A stretch of 64,000 bases of DNA from Clostridiales bacterium (GCA_022508345.1 JAFLVK010000001.1:228371-292370); one strand, 5' to 3'. Numbered from the stretch's first letter, positions 20,601-28,733 are shown. Numbers and translations are program-made. Notes: generated from the letters alone by a model not told the origin.

Positions 20601-20843
20601 GCGCAAAACATTTTTCCCTTTCATTACTTGGTAACGGGGAATGAGGTCCTTTATCGAACGGGTGAGCACGTGACCGATGTGCGGCTTGCCGTTTGCTGTC
20701 GGCGGACCGTCGTAGAACGTAAAGCTGCCGTCGCCTTTAGCTGCGGACTGCTCAAATATTTTGTTTTCCTTCCAAAAGGCAAGTATTTGTTGCTCCCTGT
20801 CTACAAAGTTTAGGGAACTGTCTACCTTTTTGTATTTGGACAT
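17661..20843 (-). CDS. ileS: Isoleucyl-tRNA synthetase
   Basis: ~1060 aa; YDGPPTANGKPHIGHVLTRSIKDLIPRY (HIGH), GDEHGVKMSKHKGNVVDP (KMSKS); start MSKYKKVDSSLNF with upstream RBS. Confidence 0.96.
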   Translation of the reverse strand: MSKYKKVDSSLNFVDREQQILAFWKENKIFEQSAAKGDGSFTFYDGPPTANGKPHIGHVLTRSIKDLIPRYQVMKGKNVLRKAGWDTHGLPVELEVEKLLGIDGKKQIEEYGIEPFVQKCKESVWKYKGEWEALSDRVAYWADMEHPYVTYDNNYIESEWWALKTIYDKGLLYKGFKIVPYCPRCGTALSSHEVAQGYKDVKEKSAVARFELVDQPNTYFLAWTTTPWTLPSNVALCMNAEYDYVTVEQDGSRYILAKDLVSKHFEEGTYRVIDCKKGSEYERVHYKPLFTFANVAGEDCYYVTNDSYVTLTDGTGIVHIAPAFGEDDANVGRRYNLPLVQLVGEDGKFVENCGDLTGVFCKHADKAILADLKNRGLLHSELMFEHSYPHCWRCDTPLIYYARKSWFIKMTDIKEQLLKVNSTINWIPPTIGSGRMGNFLENVIDWGISRDRYWGTPLPIWICNKCGKIHVIGSRKELAEKCGCSEDIELHRPFIDDCKWSCECGGEYVRTPEVIDCWFDSGSMPYAQFHYPFENKELFERNFPADFISEAVDQTRGWFYTLIGVSTLLFNKAPFKNCIVLGLVGDEHGVKMSKHKGNVVDPWDSFNKQGADAVRWYFYTSSAPWLPSRYYDEAVSEMQRKFLGTLWNTYAFYVLYADIDNFDPSKYNLADCKLTLMDKWILSEVNQLVQTVDKGLSSYEITESARAIEKFTDMLSNWYVRRCRERYWGSEWTADKEAAYMTLYTVLDTLVKVSAPFVPFISESIYQNITANCFDNAPRSVHLADFPVADKKYINVKLNKTMEKVLDLVVLGRSARNAANVKNRQPLAKMYVSTSMRLDDEMKDIIQNELNVKKLVRVKSTDKFADYEIKPQLKTLGPKYGKILGKIRETLSTLGEKASMVVANVKNGGKHVFDIDGDKVEVTDSDLLISTKDKEGYSVVSDRGDTVALYTKLNKALKEEGTVREIVSRIQTMRKECDFVVTDHIIVGYSANSSLGNVLQNNAEEIADGCLADSVEATSIGPELKLKADDSSKAIQVSDSWLKSCDINGEKLYLKLTKSK

Positions 20844-20879
20844 TGTACTATCTCCTTGTATTGTGGATTTAGAAAATTT

Positions 20880-21178
20880 GTAGTGAAAAAAAATTGGCAT
20901 GTTTGAAAAACACGCCAATCAGCCACACGAAGGTGGCAAGCAACAGTTACCATTTCAAACAAGTACGTTTGCACACATGAATAGATGTGCAAGTTATACC
21001 GTGCGCCAAGATAACGGAGCGCTTGCCGTACTTGCCTACTGAGAACACCTTTCGACAAATCTACTTGCAGGGTGATGGCTTACGGTTGGTTTGTCGCGCC
21101 TTGCACCACGTTGGCGCGCTCTCTGTGCAAACCACATTCCGCAGTCTTGTCCCTACTCAAACGTATTTACTATTTATA
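20880..21178 (-). promoter_or_regulatory. T-box leader of ileS (Ile specifier ATC)
   Basis: On minus strand: AGAGAGCGCGCCAACGTGGTGCAAGGCGCG stem I with GGTG loop, CCGTAAGCCATCACCC specifier region (ATC), CTCCGTTATCTTGGC, AAATGGTAAC T-box-like bulge, then terminator ATTGGCGTGTTTTTCAAACATGCCAATTTTTTTT just before ileS; own promoter TTGCAA-N17-TAAAAT about 21183-21222. Confidence 0.82.
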
Positions 21179-21284
21179 TTAACTGTATTTTAGCAAAATA
21201 TAATGAAAATTGCAAGTATTTTACTGAAAATGCAAAGCCTAGGCATTTTTTCTGCCACATGAAGATAAAGTTGTTCAAAACAAA

Positions 21285-21455
21285 CAAAAAACAGACAGTA
21301 GTCGTCTACTGTCTGCCCTATCAAAGCAAGCACTTTATTTTTGTTAATCGTGATAGCTGTGAATGGAAACAAAAATAAAATAAAAATATAAATAAATTAT
21401 ACCTGTGCGCTTTTGATATTGGTTATATTTTACTAGATAAATTGTCTAGTGTCAA
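21285..21455 (-). ncRNA. Candidate orphan small transcript: promoter (TTGACA-N17-TAAAAT, 21427-21455), ~135-nt body, intrinsic terminator (21292-21315 stem plus U-run)
   Basis: Perfect 10-bp stem CAGACAGTAG/CTACTGTCTG followed on minus strand by TTTTTTGTTTGTTTTG; no RBS plus start codon seen inside. Confidence 0.5.
21432..21450. promoter_or_regulatory. 19-bp palindromic operator candidate
   Basis: ACTAGATAAATTGTCTAGT, exact inverted arms ACTAGA/TCTAGT, spans the promoter spacer and sits ~40 bp upstream of an XRE gene. Confidence 0.6.
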
Positions 21456-21488
21456 GATATTTTGTGTAGTTTTGGGTAAACTTTTTAT

Positions 21489-21692
21489 ATGGACAAAATT
21501 TTCTGTCAAAATTTAAAAACTGCGAGAATTGAAGCTGTTATGACACAAAAGCAAGTCGCAGAAAAGTTGAATGTTGTAGAAAGCTGCTATGCTAATTGGG
21601 AACAAGGGCGCACGGAACCTAATATTGCCATGCTAAGAAAACTTTGTGAATTATTTGATATAACTCTTGACGAATTAGTTAATGGTAAATAA
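21489..21692 (+). CDS. XRE-family HTH transcriptional regulator
   Basis: 67 aa; LKTARIEAVMTQKQVAEKLNVVESCYANWEQGRTEPNIAMLRKLCELFDITLDELVNGK. Confidence 0.88.
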   Translation: MDKIFCQNLKTARIEAVMTQKQVAEKLNVVESCYANWEQGRTEPNIAMLRKLCELFDITLDELVNGK

Positions 21693-21715
21693 GCGAAATA
21701 TTTTTACGATACGAA

Positions 21716-21752
21716 AAGGACACACTGCCTTGAGCAATGTGTCCTTTGATTT
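21716..21752. terminator. Intrinsic terminator
   Basis: aaaaggacacactgccttgagcaatgtgtcctttgattttt-type hairpin downstream of symporter gene. Confidence 0.7.
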
Positions 21753-23212
21753 TACTGTGGAGTGTCGTCGGGGGTAGATTCAGCAGGTGCAACTTCTTCC
21801 ACGGGTGCAGCCTTGCCACGGCGACGGAAGAGTTTGTTGCGGAACAGCACCAGATTGAACGCTACGCACGCAACAAGCAGTATTGCAAAGGTGATGATTG
21901 ATTCCGTAAGCCCCTTGGGACAATATCCAAGCACCAACAGCAAACCTCCGCCAAATGCTATTGCAGGCAAGCCCGAAAGCACCATATTGGAAGCCGCAGG
22001 CGTTTCCAGCTTGGGGTCGATTTCGCGGAGAAGTATCATTCCGTTGCTGGCTGTGCCCGTGAGCATGCCAAACATAGAAATGAAGCCCTCATGTTCGTAG
22101 CCCTTGTAAATATTGTTGGAAACCAAGCGAATGTACACAAATGTTGCCACCGCACCCACCGTGCAAATGATAAGCAGCTGCCACCACATTGTGGAAAATT
22201 GGTTCCAATCGATTGCAGCCACGCCGGCGATAATCATCATGTCGAACATAAAGCCACTGATACGGTCCAGTAGGAAATTGTTTGTTATTTCGCGCTTGAT
22301 AACCTTTTTCTTTGTAAAGAAATTGAGCAATAGGCGTGTAAACAAGGCAAGCAGGGAACCCAAAAGGAAGTTGAAGCCCCACACCAAGTTTATCTTGACC
22401 AAGCTCATGATACCGTACACTACGGCGTAGATTGCCACCACCACAGCCACGTTGATGGTGAGCTTGTCCACCGATTCCGTATTGGGAATTTCGTTGTCGC
22501 CGACGTAATCTTCCAGTTTGTGCTCAACAACACGCTCGTCAGCGCTAATCACGCGTAGCTTGCCGCGCTTGCGCAAAATGTTTAGATACACCACGCCCAC
22601 AATGGACGCCACGAAAAAGCCTATCGCAGCAATGCTCAAGCCAAATGTTGTGCCGCCCTGAAAACCGTAGTCATTTTCGAATATTTTGCCGTAGTTTAGT
22701 GCCTGTCCCGTGCCTTGACCGTATCCCAATGCAAGCAATACACCGCCTGCCGCCAAGGGGAAGCCTGCCACTACCGACAACAATATTGTGATACCGATAC
22801 CCAACATCGCTTGCATGGAGTACACACTGCCCTGCAGCACGCCCGATTCCAAAATGGCTTTCGTCGAGGTCTTTTTGTTGCCTGTGTTCTTTTTGAGCGC
22901 AGTAGCAATGAAGCCAAGCGCCAGGCAATGGTAGGTCACTGTTTCCATCAAATCGTTGTTGATAAATTCGTTTACAGCGGGTATCAATTTGAGCAACAGC
23001 ACTATCGTTCCGCCCAAAAGCGCCGACGGAATGAGGCTCTTGCGCATGAATGGAATTGCACGGCGAAGCGTATTGCCCACAAGCAATGCCCCAATAAGAA
23101 TGAATATCTGTACAAGCCCCGTCCAAACCGAGCTGTCGGCAAAGCTTGATACTGTGAGCAGTAAATTTGTTGATACAGCGTTAGCGCTGCTTGGGATCGA
23201 GGTAAAGCCCAT
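21752..23212 (-). CDS. Sodium/glutamate symporter-like (GltS family) membrane transporter
   Basis: Start MGFTSIPSS at 23212 with AAAGGAGG RBS; multi-TM, GVLLALGYGQGTGQALNYGKIFE, GMLTGTASNGMILLREIDP. Confidence 0.75.
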   Translation of the reverse strand: MGFTSIPSSANAVSTNLLLTVSSFADSSVWTGLVQIFILIGALLVGNTLRRAIPFMRKSLIPSALLGGTIVLLLKLIPAVNEFINNDLMETVTYHCLALGFIATALKKNTGNKKTSTKAILESGVLQGSVYSMQAMLGIGITILLSVVAGFPLAAGGVLLALGYGQGTGQALNYGKIFENDYGFQGGTTFGLSIAAIGFFVASIVGVVYLNILRKRGKLRVISADERVVEHKLEDYVGDNEIPNTESVDKLTINVAVVVAIYAVVYGIMSLVKINLVWGFNFLLGSLLALFTRLLLNFFTKKKVIKREITNNFLLDRISGFMFDMMIIAGVAAIDWNQFSTMWWQLLIICTVGAVATFVYIRLVSNNIYKGYEHEGFISMFGMLTGTASNGMILLREIDPKLETPAASNMVLSGLPAIAFGGGLLLVLGYCPKGLTESIITFAILLVACVAFNLVLFRNKLFRRRGKAAPVEEVAPAESTPDDTPQ

Positions 23213-24380
23213 AGTATTTGTCTCCTCCTTTTTCTGCAATTTGTGTACAAACACGGTTGAAAAACAGCAAATATTTGATAGCGTTGAAGCGTTCGGTACC
23301 GATGGCTATGTAGGAGCGGGTGCCTACGTTGAAGGACATTTTTTCACTGTCCTGTGTGCTGCCTCCGAAAATCTCAGAGGTGGCAACCTGCCAATCGCCC
23401 ACCGATAGCGTATCTTTGGTCAAGGTGAGCTTGCCCTGAGCTACAAGCACGCGTTGCTCCACCGTTTTGTCGTAGAGTGTGACGTTGTCGTCGCTAAGCA
23501 GAATGTCGCCGGAATTTAAGTCGTAGTCACGCACATATTGCTGTTGAAATTCGTACCAATCGACAAGCCTGTCGAGGTGGAACTGAGGGTCGGGTGAAGT
23601 CAGGTGTAAATCTTCGCCGTACGTCACCGTCAAGCCGCATTGCTCGCAACTTATATCATTGCCGTGCGAATGCAATGTGGACTGAGCACCGCATTTGGGG
23701 CAAACAAACAACAGCCGTTCCAGATATTCGGCGCGCTCGTTGGATTTGTACATCTCACCACTGTAGGAATCGACAACCTTGAGCCCTGATAAGATTTTTT
23801 CGTACAGTTCGTCGTCGGTCATGGCGCATATTTCTTCCCAGGACACAATTTCCCTGATTGCGCCGACGTGCTTGCCTTTGCGCTTGGACTTGCCCCACCG
23901 CGGGAGCACACCGTAGCCACCTTGAATGTTGTACAACACCAACGGAAGTTTTATCAGGCGCACAAGCTTGACCACTGCCCTATCAATGTAGAACATGCTG
24001 TCGTTCCACAGACGGTTGCCCTCGGGGAACACGGCGACATTGCCGCCCTCCTTGGCAATTTGACACATTGTGCGTATGCAGGACGAATCGGCAAACCCCT
24101 TACGCTTGGGAATGGGTCCAAAGCAGTAAAACAGCAACCGCAAATACCACTTTTGCGAATGTAACGCGTCGCTTGTTACGAAATAAATGGGGTGCTTGAT
24201 GGTGAGCGCAAGGAACGCCGGATCCCAAAAGCTTTGGTGATTGGACATTATCAGGTAGTTTTGTCCCTTTTCAAGCTTCAGCGGCTTGGTTTTGAAATGG
24301 AATTTGTGCGCAAGGATTCGCACAATAGGGCGCGCTATCGCGAAAAAGAAACGATGTCGAAATTTGACATATTTTTTCAT
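23181..24380 (-). CDS. Lysophospholipid acyltransferase (PlsC-like) with C-terminal zinc-ribbon
   Basis: NHQSFWDPAFLA (HX4D-like), FPEGNRLWND; CPKCGAQ...CEQCG ribbon; start MKKYVKFRHR at 24380 with AAGGAGG RBS. Confidence 0.8.
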   Translation of the reverse strand: MKKYVKFRHRFFFAIARPIVRILAHKFHFKTKPLKLEKGQNYLIMSNHQSFWDPAFLALTIKHPIYFVTSDALHSQKWYLRLLFYCFGPIPKRKGFADSSCIRTMCQIAKEGGNVAVFPEGNRLWNDSMFYIDRAVVKLVRLIKLPLVLYNIQGGYGVLPRWGKSKRKGKHVGAIREIVSWEEICAMTDDELYEKILSGLKVVDSYSGEMYKSNERAEYLERLLFVCPKCGAQSTLHSHGNDISCEQCGLTVTYGEDLHLTSPDPQFHLDRLVDWYEFQQQYVRDYDLNSGDILLSDDNVTLYDKTVEQRVLVAQGKLTLTKDTLSVGDWQVATSEIFGGSTQDSEKMSFNVGTRSYIAIGTERFNAIKYLLFFNRVCTQIAEKGGDKYYGLYLDPKQR

Positions 24381-24482
24381 TAGTTGCCTCCTTGCATACC
24401 TACACAAATAGTTCACTTTTGTTAAATATACATAAAATATATATCATTTTAAAATTAAAATCAACTGAAAAATGTAAATAAG

Positions 24483-24525
24483 GCAAGAAAAAGGACACAC
24501 TGCGTTAAAAGCAGTGTGTCCTTGT
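24483..24525. terminator. Intrinsic terminator
   Basis: aaaaaggacacactgcgttaaaagcagtgtgtccttgtt. Confidence 0.75.
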
Positions 24526-24549
24526 TACATTTTCGATAAGCCTCGGCTT

Positions 24550-25212
24550 TTAGAAGAATACGCCTCGTGCTTGTTCCTTTATTTCCTGCGTGGTTGTAAA
24601 GGGGATACGCGTTGTGTAGCCTGCGCGAGCGGCAACGATCATCTTGGTGGGCCAAGCGTAGATGTCGGTGTTCCAACGGTTAACCGTGTCGTTGTATAGC
24701 TCACGCGCTGCGGTAATTTCCTTTTGCAAGTAGCTGTTTTGACGGAACGCCTCCTGAATATCCTTGTGCGCTTGAAGCTCGGGATAGTTTTCCATAGCAA
24801 CGTGAATTTGCGCGTACATGTGGTCGATTTCCTGCGCTACGTTGTTGCGTTCGCCGTCGGAATTTGCACCGCTGCGAAGTGCTGCAATTTGCGTAAACGT
24901 GGTCTTGTCCAGCTCAATGGACTTTTCCAAGATTTTTGCAGTGTTTTGCAGTATTACCACGCGTTGCTCTAAATAGTTGTCAATTTGCGAAGCGTCGTGT
25001 TGAAGCTTTTGTTGCAGCTTAAGTAGATATGTTCTGGCTTTTGTCTTCATGAACAGGAATACAATGCCGGGAATAATACCCAACACCCAAAGCATGATTT
25101 CAAATAGCACTGAGCCAAAACCCACCTTTACGGGGATTTGCTTTGCGATTACGTTTACGTCTCTGCCTTCCGCGTTAACCGGACCGGTCATTTCGTCAAG
25201 TTCGTTTGCCAT
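24550..25212 (-). CDS. LemA family protein
   Basis: 220 aa; N-terminal TM, YLEQRVVILQNTAKIL, YPELQAHKDIQEAFRQNSYLQKEITAARELYNDTVNRWNTDIYAWP. Confidence 0.85.
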   Translation of the reverse strand: MANELDEMTGPVNAEGRDVNVIAKQIPVKVGFGSVLFEIMLWVLGIIPGIVFLFMKTKARTYLLKLQQKLQHDASQIDNYLEQRVVILQNTAKILEKSIELDKTTFTQIAALRSGANSDGERNNVAQEIDHMYAQIHVAMENYPELQAHKDIQEAFRQNSYLQKEITAARELYNDTVNRWNTDIYAWPTKMIVAARAGYTTRIPFTTTQEIKEQARGVFF

Positions 25213-25238
25213 AGTTATTCTCCTTTTATATTGTTGTG

Positions 25239-26987
25239 TTAATTTTTGTTTATTAGTTTTGCCGTAACTCCGCCCACAAGTATGGTTGTGTCGCTAGCCT
25301 CGTTGGATTGCAGATACTGCTCTCGCGTTAACTGAACCGCTTGCATTTGTAGATACGATTGCTTTTGTACCGGTATGTACTCTACCCAGTGTACAGGCAC
25401 TTGATACGTCCTGCCATTGCGCGCCATTTCGGGCACGTAGGTTAACCTGTCTTCACCCCTATAGGCGTAGGAGGTGATTTCCGCCAGCGTTGCCTGTTCA
25501 CTGACATTTACAGGCACAGCCTTTAGTATTTGCGGCGTTGTTGCATCTTCGGGCGCAAGCAGCTCTTTTCGGAAGTAGTTTGCCACCGATTCCATTTCGA
25601 AATCGCCAATGTTGCCGTGGTTTGTACATTCGCCAAAGTGCCTTGTCGGGCGCTCCTGTTGATATATGGGAATGGAAAACAGCGGCGCAAAGTCGAAATA
25701 GATTGATGCAAAGTACTGCATGTTGAAATTGATAAAGTTCTCCCGCGCCTGAGCCAAATCGAAGCTTGCGAACTGGGCTGGGTTGGCATCAATATCCAGG
25801 TCTGCACTGTGCGACGAGTAAATTATGTTTTCACAGCCGTTTTTTTCAAAGGTGAAGTCGTCGCCGTACGGCTCTTTGCATTTGAGTAACTGTACCATAT
25901 TTTGTTGCGCTAACGGCGTGAACATCATACGGAACTGCGTTTCGTGATTTCTGTCTGTTGCGCCGAACAGCACTTCAAATTCGCTGTTGGCAAGCTTGTT
26001 GAAGGACTGTCCCTTTTTTACCGCCTCGCGCGATTTCTTTTCCAGTTGCTTTTCACCACTGCGGACAAGGGAGGCTATCTTTTTGTCGCTGGCATTCTTG
26101 GGGACGGTGGGATTGCGCGAAAATTTCAAGTCGGGCGCGGCGTCGTTGCCGTAGTACAGGCAGGTTGTAAAGTAGTACTCCGGCTTGGGCTTGACCACCG
26201 TTGCAACCAGCGTTTGGTACTCCGTCCTGGTGTGCGATTTGCCCTCCGAATCGGTGTAACGCTCCGTCCAGCTGACGGTGAGCGACCCACTGTAGGTGTG
26301 CGGGACAATCTCGCGCACAAAGTAGCGTATTAACAGAAACGGATTTCCGCAGGAGTTGCCCGAACGCGCGCAGTAAACGGATACGTCATTTTTGCCACTG
26401 ACATCCAGCCCGAAGTTGTGCTTGAAGTAGTCGTGCTTGTCCTCGTCGAAGTACTTGTCCAGCTGTATGTGCGGCAGGGTGTTGTAAATGAGCTTGTCGG
26501 GGATGTTCCAACCGTATTTGATGTTTAGCGGGCGCATCTGCTCCCACGCTTGGGACTCAATATCGGCAACTTGCTTTTTGAACTCATCAACTACACTGTT
26601 GCCGTGCTTTATCTTGTTGTTGAGCACCTTTACAATTACCAATATTAGCGCAACGGCACCGCAACATGCAACGATGGGTAGCAATATCGCCAAGAAGAAC
26701 AGATTGTCGGATTTTGCAAACACCACTGCCGTAACTATTGTCGCAAGCAACAGCACCACTATCAGAAATATCAGCCAACCGCGCAGATATTTGTGATTTT
26801 GTACGGTGTGGTCGGCGGCTTTAAGCTTGTTGAGCGCCTTGCTCCTTTCGGACATCAGGTGGGCGTTTTCCTGCTCGTCCACGCCCGACTCTGCCACCAG
26901 CTTGTCAAAGTACTCCTCCGTCAAAGCGCGGTGCTTGTCCTTGAATTCATTATTAAATTGTTGTATAGGTTGCAAAATTTCCGTCAT
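25239..26987 (-). CDS. Membrane protein of unknown function, operonic with LemA
   Basis: 582 aa with two adjacent TM helices (GWLIFLIVVLLLATIVTAVVFA; FFLAILLPIVACCGAVALILVIV) and a large soluble C-terminus. Confidence 0.6.
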   Translation of the reverse strand: MTEILQPIQQFNNEFKDKHRALTEEYFDKLVAESGVDEQENAHLMSERSKALNKLKAADHTVQNHKYLRGWLIFLIVVLLLATIVTAVVFAKSDNLFFLAILLPIVACCGAVALILVIVKVLNNKIKHGNSVVDEFKKQVADIESQAWEQMRPLNIKYGWNIPDKLIYNTLPHIQLDKYFDEDKHDYFKHNFGLDVSGKNDVSVYCARSGNSCGNPFLLIRYFVREIVPHTYSGSLTVSWTERYTDSEGKSHTRTEYQTLVATVVKPKPEYYFTTCLYYGNDAAPDLKFSRNPTVPKNASDKKIASLVRSGEKQLEKKSREAVKKGQSFNKLANSEFEVLFGATDRNHETQFRMMFTPLAQQNMVQLLKCKEPYGDDFTFEKNGCENIIYSSHSADLDIDANPAQFASFDLAQARENFINFNMQYFASIYFDFAPLFSIPIYQQERPTRHFGECTNHGNIGDFEMESVANYFRKELLAPEDATTPQILKAVPVNVSEQATLAEITSYAYRGEDRLTYVPEMARNGRTYQVPVHWVEYIPVQKQSYLQMQAVQLTREQYLQSNEASDTTILVGGVTAKLINKN

Positions 26988-26990
26988 AAC

Positions 26991-27194
26991 CTACTTTTTT
27001 TCGAGCTTGTGTTTGTTGCCGTGCTCATCCATGATGTAGGTGTTGTCCAACACCTGCACTACACCCTGGCGCCACTCGGCAATGTACTCCTTGCGGAGCT
27101 TTGCTTGCTCTTCCTTTTCCTCGTCAGTCAAGCCCTCGGGTGTTTTGCTCTTATTTGCAAGTTCGTTGATACGTTTTATTTTTTCCTCTAGCAT
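26991..27194 (-). CDS. DUF896 (YnzC-like) small protein
   Basis: 67 aa; [42 protein letters not shown]. Confidence 0.88.
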   Translation of the reverse strand: MLEEKIKRINELANKSKTPEGLTDEEKEEQAKLRKEYIAEWRQGVVQVLDNTYIMDEHGNKHKLEKK

Positions 27195-27287
27195 TGTACG
27201 TTGTTCCCTGTAAATTAAGATATAATTATTATAACATGCATATGAATGTATGTCAAACTATCGTCAAAATACGCTACAAGCAAACAC

Positions 27288-27316
27288 TTGATTTTTTGTA
27301 ACAGTTGATGTATAAT
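27288..27316 (+). promoter_or_regulatory. Promoter of SRP RNA
   Basis: TTGATT (27288-27293), 17-bp spacer, TATAAT (27311-27316). Confidence 0.7.
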
Positions 27317-27320
27317 ATAT

Positions 27321-27592
27321 CCACTGCGCTAAGCGGGGAGCTAGCGGTGCCCTGTTACTCACAATCCGCTACAGTGGGGCTGAATGTTGCAGGCGGCTTT
27401 CGGCGTGGAAAGCAGGAAGCGGCAAGGAGTGTTGATACCAAGGTCTTGTGCAACGTGAGGCTGTTAACCGTGTCAGGATGGGAACATAGCAGCACTACGC
27501 AGTTCGAGCGTGTGCCACAAGGGAGCTTTGGAGTAGCTACCTACCGAGATACCGTTTCGGCGTCGACTGTCAACTGCAAATGCGCAGTTTTT
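27321..27592 (+). ncRNA. ffs: Signal recognition particle RNA, large bacterial type
   Basis: GCGGGGAGCTAGCGGTGCCCTGTTACTCACAATCCGCTACAGTGGGGCTGAA Alu-like domain; GTCAGGATGGGAACATAGCAGC helix 8/GGAA loop; 5' ACTGCGC pairs with 3' GCGCAGT. Confidence 0.9.
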
Positions 27593-27599
27593 GCAAAAA

Positions 27600-27628
27600 T
27601 TACGACCGCTTTTTTGCGGTCGTTTAAC
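27600..27628 (+). terminator. Terminator-like hairpin after ffs
   Basis: acgaccgcttttttgcggtcgttt. Confidence 0.6.
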
Positions 27629-27641
27629 ATAAGGAGAGAAA

Positions 27642-28520
27642 ATGGAAGAGAAAAAATTTGCGGTACTTATCGACAGCGACAATGTATCGAGCAAATACGT
27701 CAAGATAATACTGGACGAAATAACAAACCTGGGCGTTGCAACAATCAAGCGTATATATGGCGACTGGACAAGTGGCAAAACGCACTGGAAGAGCGTACTG
27801 CTTGACTACGCGCTAACACCCATGCAACAGTATGCCTACACGTCGGGCAAGAACTCGACAGATTCGGCAATGATAATTGACGCCATGGACATACTGTACA
27901 CAGGCGACGTGGACGGATTTTGCATAGCAAGCTCGGACAGCGACTTTACCAAGCTGGCAACAAGGCTGCGCGAGGCAGGCAAGATTGTAATAGGCATGGG
28001 CGAAAAACACACACCGCAACCGTTTGTAAAGGCGTGCAGTCAGTTTAAGTATATCGACTTGATTGCGGCAAACCAAGGCAGTGCTGAAAAGGCAAACAAG
28101 CAAGCAAAGCCCAACAACAAATCGGCAAAGTCAGCTAAATCGGCGAAGAAAGGCACTACTGCTGACAAGACGGACAGTGCTGCAAAGGCGGAAGCAAAAA
28201 GTGAAACGGTAACGGCACTTGAAGAAGCGCCAACAGAAAATAACGTCACAACAAAGGTGGAAGACACAACAACACCCATTGACGAAATAAAAAGCGCCGT
28301 ACTCCAAATAATGGAAGACAGCGACGACGAAAGCGGCTTGGTGCCTGCAAGCAAGGTGGGAACAATATTGCAAAACAGATTTTCCGACTTCGACTGCCGC
28401 AACTACGGCTGCAAGAAAATGGCAGATTTGTTGAAGAAGCTGCACATTCCCACCGTTAAATACTCCGACCCCAACAACCCAATTCCCAACGCGGCAATAC
28501 TGTACATCAAAGTTAAATAG
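27642..28520 (+). CDS. NYN (PIN-like) nuclease domain protein with C-terminal OST-HTH/LOTUS domain
   Basis: 292 aa; FAVLIDSDNVSSKYVKIILDEI, DSAMIIDAMDILYTGDVDGFCIASSDSDFTKLATRLREAGKIVIGMG; C-terminus resembles OST-HTH (SGLVPASKVGTILQNRFSDFDCRNYGCKKMADLLKKL). Confidence 0.87.
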   Translation: MEEKKFAVLIDSDNVSSKYVKIILDEITNLGVATIKRIYGDWTSGKTHWKSVLLDYALTPMQQYAYTSGKNSTDSAMIIDAMDILYTGDVDGFCIASSDSDFTKLATRLREAGKIVIGMGEKHTPQPFVKACSQFKYIDLIAANQGSAEKANKQAKPNNKSAKSAKSAKKGTTADKTDSAAKAEAKSETVTALEEAPTENNVTTKVEDTTTPIDEIKSAVLQIMEDSDDESGLVPASKVGTILQNRFSDFDCRNYGCKKMADLLKKLHIPTVKYSDPNNPIPNAAILYIKVK

Positions 28521-28544
28521 TTTTTCCCTCAGTCACAACGTGAA

Positions 28545-28582
28545 AACTCCCCTTGAAACAAACAAGGGGAGCCTTTTTTTGC
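28545..28582 (+). terminator. Intrinsic terminator
   Basis: actccccttgaaacaaacaaggggagcctttttttg. Confidence 0.8.
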
Positions 28583-28606
28583 CTATTGAATGTGAATATT
28601 CCGTAG

Positions 28607-28733
28607 GTGTGAGGGGTTAGAAGCGAGGTAGGCGAGGCGCACGCGGCTTGACCGACAGGAGTGTACTGAGCGTACATGACTAAGGGCAAACGCAAGTGCA
28701 ACAATGCATACCGACGCTTATAACCCCTCACAC
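28607..28733. repeat. Structured 127-bp element with ~19-bp inverted ends; right end contains sigE stop codon
   Basis: gtgtgaggggttagaagcg ... cgcttataacccctcacac (18/19 inverted match); right end shared with 32817-32849. Confidence 0.65.

Noticed and set aside
20844-20918. N-terminal extension of IleS (MACFSNMPIFFHYK...)
   Set aside because: Overlaps the T-box terminator; true start is MSKYKKVDS at 20843.
27305-27805. Plus-strand 166-aa ORF
   Set aside because: Covers the SRP RNA gene and the start of the NYN gene in another frame.
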